Source: Actinoplanes regularis (GTDB taxonomy: Bacteria; Actinomycetota; Actinomycetes; Mycobacteriales; Micromonosporaceae). From it: a stretch of 64,000 bases of DNA. The translations under genes were made by a program, and so were the position numbers. The notes under the pieces were generated by a model, which searched no databases, was not told the DNA's origin, and worked only from the letters and a program-made list of their open reading frames with translations. The stretch lies in contig NZ_FZNR01000006.1 of NCBI RefSeq assembly GCF_900188005.1, forward strand, positions 248,001-312,000, written 5' to 3'. Numbering within the stretch: the first letter of the stretch is position 1; every line of letters begins with the position of its first letter. Below, in pieces: positions 25,336-33,975 of this stretch.

Positions 25336-26402
25336 TCGGGCTGCAGGTACTGGATGCCGCGGGTGACCAGGACCGTCCCGGCGCCGGTGAGCGCGGTCAG
25401 GGTGAGCAGGCCGGTCACCATGTGGATGTTCCATCCGACCGTCCCGAACTTGAGCTGCCCGACCAGCAGCACCGCACCCCACAGGACCGGCGGCGCGATC
25501 AGCCCGAGCGCGATCCACCGCCCGTTGACCGGCAGCGTGACCAGGCGGTCCGCCACCCGCAGCAGCAGCTCCAGGACCGGCGCGGCGACCGCCACGGTCA
25601 GGTGTGGCCACCAGGCCGTCTGGGAGGCGAACATCAGGTGCATGAGCAGCGCCGGAATCGAGACCAGCACGGACGGCAGACCGATCGGCAGGCGCCAGCG
25701 GCGGCCGATCATCAGGATCGGGACGAGCAGCAGGGCGGTGCTGACGAGGTAACCGTGCACGAGCTGGGCGTCGGTGGAGTAGACGTTCGGCGTCGCGTCG
25801 CCGCTGCCGAGGTGGCGGAAGCCGAGCGCGGTGGCGTGCAGCGAGTAGATGTGGATCGGCAGCACGGAGAAGAGCGCCGAGATCCCGACCAGGAACGCAC
25901 CGCCGGTGCCGAGCACACGGCCGGGCGCGGTGGCCATCATCAGGGCCGGGCCCATCGCGACCAGCACCATGCCCAGGATGATGAACTCGTGGCTGGGGCT
26001 GACGAAGATCTCGAGCCGCTGCTCGATCCCGAAGATGTTGTGCCAGAGCGTGTCCACACCACCGCCGACCAGCAGGAACGCCATGCCGGCGCAGGGGATG
26101 CGCAACGCGTTGGGCAGAGCGAGCAGACTCTGGTACGTCGGGATCGCCGGCAGCCGCGATTTCATGATCCAGAGCAGCGTGAAGCCGGACGCCGCGATGC
26201 CCGAGTAGAGCACTCCGTGCCACGGGGTCCAGAACGTCTCCAGCTCGGGCGTGGTGGCGTGGGCATACGCGTCGAGCTGCAGCCCGATCACCAGCCAGGC
26301 GCTGGCGACCAGCAGCACCCACCGCTCTCGCGCGGTGAACGCGGCGAAGCCGGTGCTCGCGCCCTCCACGGACTGCGGCGGCTGATCCACGGACGTTGTC
26401 AC
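25332..26402 (-). CDS. Polytopic membrane protein with conserved-looking His/Asp/Glu residues
   Basis: 356 aa from GTG 26402, set by GGAGGGGG upstream. About nine hydrophobic segments are present. Charged and metal-ligand-type residues cluster at helix ends: QLDAYAHATTPELETFWTPW, HGVLYSG, VDTLWHNIFGIEQRLEIFVS followed by PSHEF, and IHIYSLHATALGFRHLG. Such intramembrane His/Asp/Glu sets are reminiscent of metal- or heme-binding membrane enzymes, but I cannot place the family. First gene of the four-gene minus-strand cluster; the upstream DNA to 26478 may hold its promoter. Confidence 0.75.
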   Translation of the reverse strand: MTTSVDQPPQSVEGASTGFAAFTARERWVLLVASAWLVIGLQLDAYAHATTPELETFWTPWHGVLYSGIAASGFTLLWIMKSRLPAIPTYQSLLALPNALRIPCAGMAFLLVGGGVDTLWHNIFGIEQRLEIFVSPSHEFIILGMVLVAMGPALMMATAPGRVLGTGGAFLVGISALFSVLPIHIYSLHATALGFRHLGSGDATPNVYSTDAQLVHGYLVSTALLLVPILMIGRRWRLPIGLPSVLVSIPALLMHLMFASQTAWWPHLTVAVAAPVLELLLRVADRLVTLPVNGRWIALGLIAPPVLWGAVLLVGQLKFGTVGWNIHMVTGLLTLTALTGAGTVLVTRGIQYLQPE

Positions 26403-26477
26403 GGTTCCCCCTCCAGATCGAATCCGGCGAAGGTAACCTACATCGCCGCTGTTACATCGCTCGATCAGCGCGCGGAC

Positions 26478-26660
26478 TCCGAAATGGACCGGCGACCGGA
26501 ATCGCCGTCCCGGAGCGGGACGACGGGCGCCGCCGGTATTCAAGCGGACAGGCGACCGCAATCGCCATCCCGGAGCGGGACGACGGGCGCCGCCGGTGTT
26601 CAGCCGAGGCGGGCGACCGCAATCGCCGCCCCGGAGCGGGACGGCGGACGACGCCGGTGT
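26478..26660 (-). repeat. Tandem copies of the mutarotase gene 3' end
   Basis: Three units of about 60 bp lie between the promoter region of the membrane cluster and the mutarotase stop codon. On the minus strand the gene ends CGCCTCGGC TGA ACACCGG; the first copy repeats GCCCGCCTCGGCTGAACACC exactly, and the others are degenerate. Each also carries a CCCGCTCCGGG-type block and GGCGATTGCGGTCGCC. As elsewhere in this window, copies of a gene's 3' end trail downstream. Confidence 0.8.
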
Positions 26661-27002
26661 TCAGCCGAGGCGGGCGAGCTGCTCCTCGAGATGGAAGACC
26701 TGGTCGAGGACCAGCATCCCCTCGTCCGGGCGCAGCTCGCCGAGCACCGGGAAGAACTCGGCCATCGCCGCCTGCCAGCGGGCGTTGACCTCGGTGCGCG
26801 CCATCGCCTCCTGAGCGGCGGCGAAGTCGTCGGTCTCCAGGGTGCCGACGAGCAGGCCATCCGGCCGGAGGAACAGCCGGTAGTCGCGCCAGCCGGTCTC
26901 GCGCAGGGCCCGCAGCATGTCCGGCCAGACGGCGGCATGCGCCTCCCGGTAGGCGTCCAGCCTGGCGGGATCGACCTGAAGCGTGAAGCAGACGTGGGTC
27001 AC
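26661..27002 (-). CDS. rhaM: L-rhamnose mutarotase
   Basis: 113 aa, the usual size for RhaM, from GTG 27002. The family pattern is clear: CFTLQVDPARLDAYREAHAA then VWPDMLRALRETGWRDYRLF, with the conserved His-Ala-x-Val-Trp-Pro and Tyr. ETDDFAAAQEAMARTEVNAR, a Trp and DEGMLVLDQVFHLE follow. It interconverts alpha and beta anomers of L-rhamnose. The ribosome site is weak, and the 17-nt gap to the Mth938-like gene suggests a two-gene unit. No other rhamnose catabolic gene is visible nearby. Confidence 0.88.
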   Translation of the reverse strand: MTHVCFTLQVDPARLDAYREAHAAVWPDMLRALRETGWRDYRLFLRPDGLLVGTLETDDFAAAQEAMARTEVNARWQAAMAEFFPVLGELRPDEGMLVLDQVFHLEEQLARLG

Positions 27003-27019
27003 CTTGTGAAACGTATCAG

Positions 27020-27385
27020 TCAGCAGGTGGAGTGGAACAGTCCTCCGACCGGCGTGCTCCCGGCCAGCTCGTTGTAGATCCGCACCGCCTCCTCGGTCCC
27101 GGCGACCCGCACCTCGACGTCCCGCTCCCGGAGCAGTTCCGTCGTCGCCGGATCCACCTGCAGCACCAGGTCCATCCCGCGGGACAGCACGATCGTGGTG
27201 GCGCCGTGTTCCAGCAACTCCTCGACATCGGCGGGCTGGATCCCGGGCTTGTGCCGGGTCCCGGTCTCGTTCCAGTCCCAGGGCCGGCCGCCGCCGGGCC
27301 ACAGCTTGAAGTCCTTGCCCTCGGGCAGCCCTTCGACCTGCATCCTTCCCCACGAGATCGCCAGTACCTTGGGCGAGTCCACCAT
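27020..27385 (-). CDS. Mth938/AAMDC-like domain protein
   Basis: 121 aa from ATG 27385 (GGAAGGGG upstream; another ATG two codons earlier is possible). SPKVLAISWGRMQVEG, KDFKLWPGGGRPWDWNETGT, RHKPGIQPADVEELLEHGAT and TIVLSRGMDLVLQV are the conserved elements of the small Mth938-like fold. Members are of unknown biochemical function and often have a conserved Trp/Asp pocket, as here. It precedes rhaM with a 17-nt gap, which may only reflect co-transcription. Confidence 0.85.
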   Translation of the reverse strand: MVDSPKVLAISWGRMQVEGLPEGKDFKLWPGGGRPWDWNETGTRHKPGIQPADVEELLEHGATTIVLSRGMDLVLQVDPATTELLRERDVEVRVAGTEEAVRIYNELAGSTPVGGLFHSTC

Positions 27386-27767
27386 CGTCATCCCCTTCCG
27401 AGACACGTGAATCCCATACTTCCGAACCCGTAAACCTCACACACCGTCCCGAGTGGCCGGCTCCGCCCTCGGTTCCAGCTCCAGCGCAACCCGACCCCAC
27501 CCCACCCGGGCCGAATCCAACCCCGGGCCGACCCCATTACAGGCCGACCCCACCGCAACCCGACCCCGGGCCGAATCCAACCCCGGGCCGACCCCATTAC
27601 AGGCCGAGCCCACCGCAACCCGGCCCCGGGCCGACTCCAGCGCAGGCTGACTCCAGCGCAAGCCAGCCTCATCCCGGGCCGACCCCACGCCCGGCCGGCC
27701 CCAGCGCAGGCCGAGCCCGCCCCGGGCCAGTTTCGGCAGCCCAGTCCGGCGGCCTCTCAGGCCCGTG
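27386..27767. repeat. 60-bp tandem repeat in the gap before the LysR gene
   Basis: This 382-bp stretch contains an exact 60-bp period: 27505-27564 is repeated at 27565-27624 with only three changes (units contain CCGGGCCGAATCCAAC and GACCCCATTACAGGC). Degenerate half-units continue to about 27720. No convincing gene is present on either strand; open frames here are repeat artefacts. Unlike the other arrays it does not clearly match the end of a neighbouring gene. The part next to 27386 may hold the promoter of the Mth938-like gene. Confidence 0.8.
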
Positions 27768-28682
27768 TCAGCTTCCCGTGGCCGCCGCGGCCTCGAGCGC
27801 CTCCGCCAACCGCGCCGCCGGCGCCGGCAGCGGATCGTACAACCAGGCCAGCGTCATCCGCCGACCCTCGTCCGGCCCGCCGCGAACCGGCAGCACCCGC
27901 ACCCCGGCCGGCACCATCCCGGCCAGCACCGGCGGGATGGTGGTGAGCCCGCACCCGGCGGCGACCAGGTGCAGCTTCGCCAGCCAGTCACGGGCGACGT
28001 GCGCGACCACCGGCCGTTCATCGAGCCCCGGCCACACGCCCATCAGCCGCTCGCCCCCGGAGCTATGGCCGCCGATCCACTCCTGTCCGCGCAGGTCAGC
28101 CACGTCCACGAACGATCCACCGGCCAGCGGGTGCGTGGCCGGCACCGCCACCATCAGGCTGCGGTCGGTCAGCACCCGGGTCCGCAACGGCGGCCCGTCC
28201 GTGTCCGGCGGCCGGTGCGGTGGTTCGGTGGCGATCACCGCCAGGTCCACACTGCCCGCACGCAGGGCACGGATCAGCGCCGGCGTGGATCCTTCGCGGC
28301 TGGTCACGGTCACCGCTGGATGCGTGCGCCGCAACTCGGCCAGCGCCTGTGGCACCAGCCCGGTGCCGGCACTGGTGAACCACCCGAGCCGCACCCGGCC
28401 GCCCGCGCCCGGCAGCCCGGCCAACTCCCGTGCCGCCGCTTCGACCTGCTCAGCCACCGCGACCGCACGGCGCAGCACGATTTGGCCTGCGGTGGTGAGC
28501 CGGACGCCCTCGTGCCGCCTCTCCAGCAGGTCCGCCCCCACGGCCCGCTCGAGCGTCGCAATCTGCCGGGACACCGCCGATTGCGTGTAGCCGAGAGCGA
28601 CCGCAGCGGCGGTGAACGTGCCCCGCTCCGCCACCTCCCGGAACACCCGCAAAGCTACCAGTGACGCGTCGGTGATTGCCAT
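27768..28682 (-). CDS. LysR-family transcriptional regulator
   Basis: 304 aa. The N-terminal winged helix is typical: RVFREVAERGTFTAAAVALG, YTQSAVSRQIATLERAVG, LLERRHEGVRLTTAGQIVL. A substrate-binding-protein-like effector domain follows. It is divergent from the short-chain dehydrogenase at 28753. The 70-bp spacer carries a perfect 10-1-10 palindrome next to the LysR start, so autoregulation and control of the dehydrogenase are likely. Confidence 0.92.
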   Translation of the reverse strand: MAITDASLVALRVFREVAERGTFTAAAVALGYTQSAVSRQIATLERAVGADLLERRHEGVRLTTAGQIVLRRAVAVAEQVEAAARELAGLPGAGGRVRLGWFTSAGTGLVPQALAELRRTHPAVTVTSREGSTPALIRALRAGSVDLAVIATEPPHRPPDTDGPPLRTRVLTDRSLMVAVPATHPLAGGSFVDVADLRGQEWIGGHSSGGERLMGVWPGLDERPVVAHVARDWLAKLHLVAAGCGLTTIPPVLAGMVPAGVRVLPVRGGPDEGRRMTLAWLYDPLPAPAARLAEALEAAAATGS

Positions 28683-28688
28683 GACTTC

Positions 28689-28709
28689 TACTCATACCAG
28701 GTATGAGTA
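28689..28709. promoter_or_regulatory. Perfect palindrome, likely LysR operator
   Basis: The arms TACTCATACC and GGTATGAGTA flank a single A. The core contains ATACCAGGTAT, which fits the T-N11-A rule of LysR-family sites. It lies 7 nt upstream of the LysR ATG and 43 nt before the divergent dehydrogenase start, the expected place for an autoregulatory and activating site. Confidence 0.8.
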
Positions 28710-28752
28710 AATCTCGTTGGCCGCATGGCCGCGACCTGCCTAGCTTTGCCGC

Positions 28753-29592
28753 ATGACTTCACGCATCGCCCTGGTCACCGGGGCTACACAGGGCCTCGGG
28801 GCGGCGCTCGCCGCCGGCCTGGCACAACGAATGGCGCCCACCGACACCGTCTATCTGACCGGCCGCGACGCGGCCCGGGTGGGTGCGGTGGTCAGGTCCC
28901 TTCCGGCTTTTTCCGCGAGGGTCCGCGGCGAGGTGCTCGACGTTTCCGACCCCGAGTCGGTCACCCGGCTCGCCACCGAGTTGACCGGCCGGCACGGCGG
29001 GGTCGACATCGTCTTCAACAACGCGGTGATGCGCGTCGGCCCGGACGACGACCCAAAGTCGATCATCAAGGAGTACGTGGAGGTCAACAACTTCGGCACC
29101 ACCCGGGTGCTGCGGGCCTTCGCTCCCCTGCTGCGCGACGGCGGCCGCCTGATCGTGGTGGCCAGTTCGCTCGGCACCCTGAAGTTCCTGGCCCCAGCAC
29201 TGCACGACCACTTCGACGACCTGCCCTCGCTCGACGCCGTGGACGCCGCCACCGCCGCCTGGCGTGACCAGGTCGTCGATGGCCGGGCCCGGGCCGGCGC
29301 CTGGCCCGGCTTCGTCAACATCCCGTCCAAGATCGCCCAGGTCGCCGCGGTCCGTGCACTGGCCCTCGAGCGCCGCCGACAGGATGTCGAGCGCGGCATT
29401 CTGCTGGCCTCGGTCTGCCCCGGCATGATGAACACCCCGACCTCGGCCCTGTGGTGGGACGTCAGCGCCGCCCCCACCCCGGAACAGGCGGCCGGCCCGC
29501 TGCTCTCACTCGCGCTCGACCCGGTCGAGCCCGGTCACTACGGCGAACTGATCCGCGACGGCGCCGTCCTGCCCTGGCGCCCCGCCGGCTGA
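28753..29592 (+). CDS. Short-chain dehydrogenase with an atypical active site
   Basis: 279 aa. The cofactor motif IALVTGATQGLGAALAAGL, the NNA-type motif (IVFNNAVM) and catalytic Ser (VVASSLGTLKF) are those of carbonyl-reductase-like SDRs. The catalytic YxxxK is missing: the Lys is in FVNIPSKIAQVAAVRAL, where an Asn stands four residues before it instead of Tyr. SVCPGMMNTPTSALWWD follows the usual PG motif. Either another residue serves as acid or the enzyme has lost normal activity. Its likely regulator is the divergent LysR protein. Confidence 0.85.
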   Translation: MTSRIALVTGATQGLGAALAAGLAQRMAPTDTVYLTGRDAARVGAVVRSLPAFSARVRGEVLDVSDPESVTRLATELTGRHGGVDIVFNNAVMRVGPDDDPKSIIKEYVEVNNFGTTRVLRAFAPLLRDGGRLIVVASSLGTLKFLAPALHDHFDDLPSLDAVDAATAAWRDQVVDGRARAGAWPGFVNIPSKIAQVAAVRALALERRRQDVERGILLASVCPGMMNTPTSALWWDVSAAPTPEQAAGPLLSLALDPVEPGHYGELIRDGAVLPWRPAG

Positions 29593-29737
29593 CAGCTCAG
29601 CAACCGCTCAGCACCACACGCGCAGAGTGCTCCTCGGGCCCCTGGTGAGAACCCGCACGTGAGTGGTCATTTTCACGGCATGCGGGTATGCGAAGTGCGT
29701 TGTACTAAACGGACAGACTCCGGATGGGAGCAGGGCA

Positions 29738-31174
29738 ATGACTCAGGCAGGTCACCGCCACCGCGTGGTCGTGGTGGGAGCCGGTTTCGGCGGGCTCTTC
29801 GCGATCAAGGCTTTGCGCAGGGCTCCGGTCGACATCACCCTCATCAACGGCACGGCCTATCACCTCTTCCAGCCGCTGCTCTACCAGATGGCGACCGGGA
29901 TCCTCTCCGAGGGCGAGATCGCCCCGCCGATCCGCGAGGTGCTCAAGCGGCAGAAGAACGTCGACGTCCGGCTCGGCTGGGTGACGGATGTCGACGTCGA
30001 GAAGAAGGTCGTCTCGGTGTCCGGCCCCGGCATCGAGTACACCGTGGGGTACGACACGCTGATCGTCGCGGCCGGCGCCTCGCAGTCGTACTTCGGCAAC
30101 GACGAGTTCGCGGACCACGCGCCCGGCATGAAGAGCGTCGACGACGCCCTCGAGCTGCGCGCCCGGATCTTCGGCGCGTTCGAGGTTGCCGACTTGCACA
30201 CCGACCCGGAGACGATCCAGCGCTGGCTGACCTTCGTGATCGTCGGCGCCGGTCCGACCGGGACCGAGCTGGCCGGCCAGATCGCCGAGCTGGCGCACCG
30301 GACGCTGCCGGGGCAGTACAAGCACATCGACCCGCGGCAGGCCCGGATCATCCTGGTGGACGCGATCGGGGCGGTGCTCAACACGTTCGGCGACCATCTC
30401 TCCGCCGGCGCCCAGCGGCAGTTGGAGAAGCTCGGCGTCGAGGTGAAGCTGAACACCAAGGTGGTCGGCGTGGACTCGACCGGCATCGAGGTGGAGGACC
30501 CGGACGGCCGGCACCGCATCGAGTCGATCACCAAGGTGTGGGCGGCCGGCGTCGCCGCGCCGCCGCTGGCCCGCAAGCTCGCCGAGGCGGCCGGGGCGAA
30601 GACCGACCGGGCCGGGCGGGTGTTCGTGGAGAAGGACACGTCACTGCCCGGGCACCCGGAGGTCTTCGTGCTCGGCGACATGATGAACCTGGCCGGTCAG
30701 GACGGGAAGCCGTTGCCCGGGGTGGCGCAGGTCGCCATCCAGAGCGGCCGGCACGCCGCCGACCAGATCAAGCGACGGCTCAGCGGGAAGGAGGCCGGGC
30801 AGCCTTTCAAGTACTTCGACAAGGGCAGCCTGGCGACGATTTCCCGGTTCTCCGCGGTGGCCAGCATCGGCAAGATTCGGCTCTCCGGCTTCCCGGCCTG
30901 GCTGGTGTGGGTGGCGGTGCACCTGTTCTACCTGGTCGGCTTCAAGAACAGGGTGACCGCGGTGCTGCACTGGGCGGTCAGCTTCATCGGGCGCGGGCGC
31001 TCGGAGCGGGTGGCCACTCAGCAGCAGGCCTTCGCCCGGCGTGCGATCCGGGCCTACGGCGACCCGTTCGAGCGGGAGCGCGTGGCGGCCGTCACCGCCC
31101 ATCGGAGGGAGAACGGAGCCGTGCCACCCCGGACGCCGGAGGTAGCGCGGGAGCCCCTGAGCGTTCGAGAGTGA
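29738..31174 (+). CDS. ndh: Type II NADH dehydrogenase
   Basis: 478 aa from ATG 29738 with GGGAGCAGGG upstream. Two dinucleotide folds are present: RVVVVGAGFGGLFAIKALRR for FAD and TFVIVGAGPTGTELAGQIAE for NADH. NGTAYHLFQPLLYQMATGIL and the C-terminal FAD motif VFVLGDMM are diagnostic. Near the C-terminus SGFPAWLVWVAVHLFYLVGF supplies the membrane-anchoring amphipathic region. It oxidises NADH and reduces menaquinone without proton pumping. A GC-rich hairpin at 31189-31217 follows. Confidence 0.93.
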   Translation: MTQAGHRHRVVVVGAGFGGLFAIKALRRAPVDITLINGTAYHLFQPLLYQMATGILSEGEIAPPIREVLKRQKNVDVRLGWVTDVDVEKKVVSVSGPGIEYTVGYDTLIVAAGASQSYFGNDEFADHAPGMKSVDDALELRARIFGAFEVADLHTDPETIQRWLTFVIVGAGPTGTELAGQIAELAHRTLPGQYKHIDPRQARIILVDAIGAVLNTFGDHLSAGAQRQLEKLGVEVKLNTKVVGVDSTGIEVEDPDGRHRIESITKVWAAGVAAPPLARKLAEAAGAKTDRAGRVFVEKDTSLPGHPEVFVLGDMMNLAGQDGKPLPGVAQVAIQSGRHAADQIKRRLSGKEAGQPFKYFDKGSLATISRFSAVASIGKIRLSGFPAWLVWVAVHLFYLVGFKNRVTAVLHWAVSFIGRGRSERVATQQQAFARRAIRAYGDPFERERVAAVTAHRRENGAVPPRTPEVAREPLSVRE

Positions 31175-31188
31175 CAGTCGGGTGGATC

Positions 31189-31217
31189 GGGGCCGGCGCG
31201 GGACAAAGCGCCGGCCC
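31189..31217 (+). terminator. GC-rich hairpin after ndh
   Basis: GGGCCGGCGC and GCGCCGGCCC form a 10-bp stem around an 8-base loop (about 31190-31217), 15 nt after the ndh stop. There is no T tract, as is common for actinobacterial terminators. Confidence 0.6.
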
Positions 31218-31357
31218 GGCGGGCACCGCGACCGGCCGTTACGGCATTCCTCGCCCGTCAGGTGTCCAGCACCTCATCGTCGACCGGCGGTAACCAGGAG
31301 TTCGATGACCAGGTAGCGTGTACCGGCCCCGCCGAATAGAGAAAGAGGCCCCGATTG

Positions 31358-32005
31358 ATGCCGGTCACCGCCGCGACCGTCCTGGCAACTAGGCAGCCGG
31401 CGTTGGCCCCGGTCTTCGGGACCCTGACCCTCTTCACCGGCCGGATGGGCTCGGGCAAGAGCACCCTGGCGCTGCAGAACGCGTTCAACCGCCGCCAGGC
31501 CGGCCGTCCCGGGGTGCTGCTGACCAGCCAGGACCGGGCCGGCGAGGGGATCATGTCGTCCCGGCTCGGGGTGACCGCGGACGCCGTCGAGGTGAACGCG
31601 ACGATGGATCTGGTCACGCTGGTCAACAAGCGTGTCCCGGCCGGTGGTTTCGTGATCGTCGACGAGGCGCAGTTCCTCACGCCGGAGCAGGTGGAGCAGC
31701 TGGCCTGGTCGGCCGACGAGATGAGCGTCGACATCGACTGCTACGCGATCACGACGGATTTCCTGTCCCGGCTCTTCCCGGGCGCGCAACGACTGGTCGA
31801 GCTCGCCGATGTGATCGTTCCGCTGCAGGTCGAGGTGACCTGCTGGTGCGGCCGCCCGGGCCGGCAGAACGCCCGGATCGTCGACGGGCAGGTGGCCCGG
31901 GCCGGTGAGCAGGTCGCCGTCGGCGACACGACCGAGACGTCCGCGGTCTCCTATCGGGTGCTGTGCCGCCGCCACTGGCGCAACGGCGAGCCCGGCACAG
32001 CCTGA
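31358..32005 (+). CDS. tdk: Thymidine kinase
   Basis: 215 aa from ATG 31358 with GAGG upstream; a TTG directly before it is in frame but less likely. The P-loop is LTLFTGRMGSGKST, the lid/Asp motif FVIVDEAQFLTPEQVEQL, and the C-terminal zinc lasso CWCG with CRRHW supplies Cys and His ligands. It phosphorylates thymidine to dTMP in salvage. It appears monocistronic, following the hairpin downstream of ndh. Confidence 0.93.
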   Translation: MPVTAATVLATRQPALAPVFGTLTLFTGRMGSGKSTLALQNAFNRRQAGRPGVLLTSQDRAGEGIMSSRLGVTADAVEVNATMDLVTLVNKRVPAGGFVIVDEAQFLTPEQVEQLAWSADEMSVDIDCYAITTDFLSRLFPGAQRLVELADVIVPLQVEVTCWCGRPGRQNARIVDGQVARAGEQVAVGDTTETSAVSYRVLCRRHWRNGEPGTA

Positions 32006-32164
32006 CGGCCGGGAGTCCGGCGAGACACGCCGCCTAGCGCCAGGCCGACATAGATTCCGGCGGGGCACGACGCCGAGACCGGACCGACGCCGGGCCGACA
32101 TCGATTCCGGCGTACGCGATAAAGCCGGCTCAAGCTGTTCCGGCGTTGTCGTCCGACAACCGGC

Positions 32165-33793
32165 TCAACTCCGCACGGGCTCCGTGCCCTGGATGCGGCC
32201 GAGCGCTCCCGCGTCCACACAAACCCGGTTCCGCCCGGCCCGCTTCGCCGCATAGAGCTGGGCGTCCGCGCGGGCCAGCAGTTCCGCCTGCGCGACGCCC
32301 GGGGTGATCGCGTCCGCCCCGATGCTCACCGTGACCGGCAGCTCCCCGGTGACCGGTCCCCACGGATACTCGGCCACCGCCGCCCGCACCCGTTCCAGGT
32401 ACTCGGTCGCCTGTGAGCCGTCCATCCCGGTGATGACCAGCAGGAACTCCTCCCCGCCGAAGCGAGCGGCGAACCCCGCGGCCGGCTCCATCTCGATCAG
32501 CAGACGGGCCACCTCGATCAGCACCCGGTCCCCGGCCTCGTGCGTACACCGGTCATTGACCTGTTTGAAGTGGTCCAGATCGAGCAGCGCCGCCCAGAGC
32601 GGCGCCCCGGTCCGCGACGCCCGCTCGATCAGCCCGGGCAGCTGCTCGTCCACGTAGCGACGATTGCGCAGCCCGGTCAGCGGGTCGCGACGCGCCTGCT
32701 CACGGAAGCGTTCGGCCTCCTGCCGGGCCTCGTTGACCTCGAAGAGCGCCTGCCGGTTGCGGGCCTGCGCCTCCCTGGCCGTGGAGAGCACCTCCCGCTC
32801 GGCCGCATGGAACCGCTTGTGCTCGGCGAAGGCCCGCTCGAAGTCGCCGGTGGCACCGTGCAGCTCCGCCTGCTCCTGCATCACCCGGACGAGGATCTCG
32901 CCGTGCCCGTGCGCCTCGCACTGGTCCCGGCACTCGTCCAGGGTGTCCTGGGCGGCGACGAGATCACCCTGCAACCGCCGGGTGATCGCCAGGGTGAGCA
33001 GGAACTCGGGCAGCGAGTCGGCCTCCTGCGGGCCGTCCGGATATCCGCCGATCGCGGCCAGGATAGTCTGTTCCGCCTCGGCGTGCTGGCCCAGCGCGAT
33101 CTGCACGCTGGCCACCGTGTCCAGGTCGTTCGGGTCGAGCCGGTGCCCGTGCGCGACGGCGGTGGTGCACATCCGCTGGATCACCGCCCAGGCCCGGTCC
33201 GGTTCGCCGGCCAGGTATTCGGCGTACGCGTGATTGTTCAGCACCATGATCTGGTCGCGGATGTCCGTGCTGTGCCGTGCCAGCTCCTCGGCCTGGCGGT
33301 AGCGTTCCCGGGCCGCGTCGATCGAGCCGGTCTCGGTGAGCGCGTCGGCGTACTTGACCACGTAGGGCAGCCGGCGGCGGGCCGGGACGCTGTCCTCCAA
33401 AGCCTCGACCGCGGCGACCGCGTGTTCCAGCAGGGCGGCGACGTCACCGAGGTTGCGGTAGGTGCGGCCGAGCAGCAGGTGGCTGCGGGCGATCAGGTAG
33501 CGGTTGCGGTGCTCGTAGGCCCACTCGTTGATCAGCCACATCGCCTCGGCGGCGGCTCTCAGTTCACCGGAGCGCTCGGCGGCGTCGGCCTGGATCAGGC
33601 GGGCCCGCATCCGGGAGACCGCGTCCCCGTCGGCGGCCGCCTCCTGTTCGACCTCGGCGGCCCGGGCGGCCCGGGCGGCGGGGTCGCGACCGACCCAGTC
33701 CTCGAGATCGTCCAGCTCCCCGGCCCGCGCCGCATGCACGGCGAGGACCGCGGCGCTACCGGCCGACGCCCGCATCACGGCTGTCACGGTCAC
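32165..33793 (-). CDS. TPR-GGDEF diguanylate cyclase
   Basis: 542 aa from GTG 33793 (ATG 33775 is an alternative). The N-terminal about 350 residues are helical repeats of TPR type (LARHSTDIRDQIMVLNNHAY, ASVQIALGQHAEAEQTILAA), then a coiled-coil linker and a GGDEF domain starting DPLTGLRNRRYVDEQLPGL. The active site is RFGGEEF, a functional variant, with DLDHFKQVND for metal/nucleotide binding. It should make cyclic di-GMP in the cytoplasm, with the TPR part sensing a partner. I see no RxxD inhibitory site directly before GGEEF. Confidence 0.9.
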   Translation of the reverse strand: MTVTAVMRASAGSAAVLAVHAARAGELDDLEDWVGRDPAARAARAAEVEQEAAADGDAVSRMRARLIQADAAERSGELRAAAEAMWLINEWAYEHRNRYLIARSHLLLGRTYRNLGDVAALLEHAVAAVEALEDSVPARRRLPYVVKYADALTETGSIDAARERYRQAEELARHSTDIRDQIMVLNNHAYAEYLAGEPDRAWAVIQRMCTTAVAHGHRLDPNDLDTVASVQIALGQHAEAEQTILAAIGGYPDGPQEADSLPEFLLTLAITRRLQGDLVAAQDTLDECRDQCEAHGHGEILVRVMQEQAELHGATGDFERAFAEHKRFHAAEREVLSTAREAQARNRQALFEVNEARQEAERFREQARRDPLTGLRNRRYVDEQLPGLIERASRTGAPLWAALLDLDHFKQVNDRCTHEAGDRVLIEVARLLIEMEPAAGFAARFGGEEFLLVITGMDGSQATEYLERVRAAVAEYPWGPVTGELPVTVSIGADAITPGVAQAELLARADAQLYAAKRAGRNRVCVDAGALGRIQGTEPVRS

Positions 33794-33932
33794 ACCCGAC
33801 CATCGGCGGCGCAGCGCCCGGACGTAGGTTTCCCGCCGTCATGCCGATCATCGTGCGCCCACCGGGCACAACGGGCAAGGATCTGGTGACGATTCGTTGA
33901 TACCTATAAACACGGTTCTTCTCGACCAGCTC

Positions 33933-33947
33933 GTTAGCTAGGCTAAC
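33933..33947. promoter_or_regulatory. Palindrome upstream of the ABC exporter operon
   Basis: GTTAGC and GCTAAC are perfect inverted arms around TAG, in a spacer that is AT-rich for this genome and contains TATAAA at about 33906. The site ends 28 nt before the TTG start of the first exporter gene, so a repressor controlling the exporter is plausible. No regulator gene of obvious match lies beside it. Confidence 0.5.
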
Positions 33948-33975
33948 TAACAATCCACCGCCGTAAGGAGCGCCG

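Noticed and set aside
27388..27672. Open frames in the 60-bp repeats (GLRWGRPVMGSARGW)
   Set aside because: They follow the repeat period, have no start signals, and contain only low-complexity sequence.
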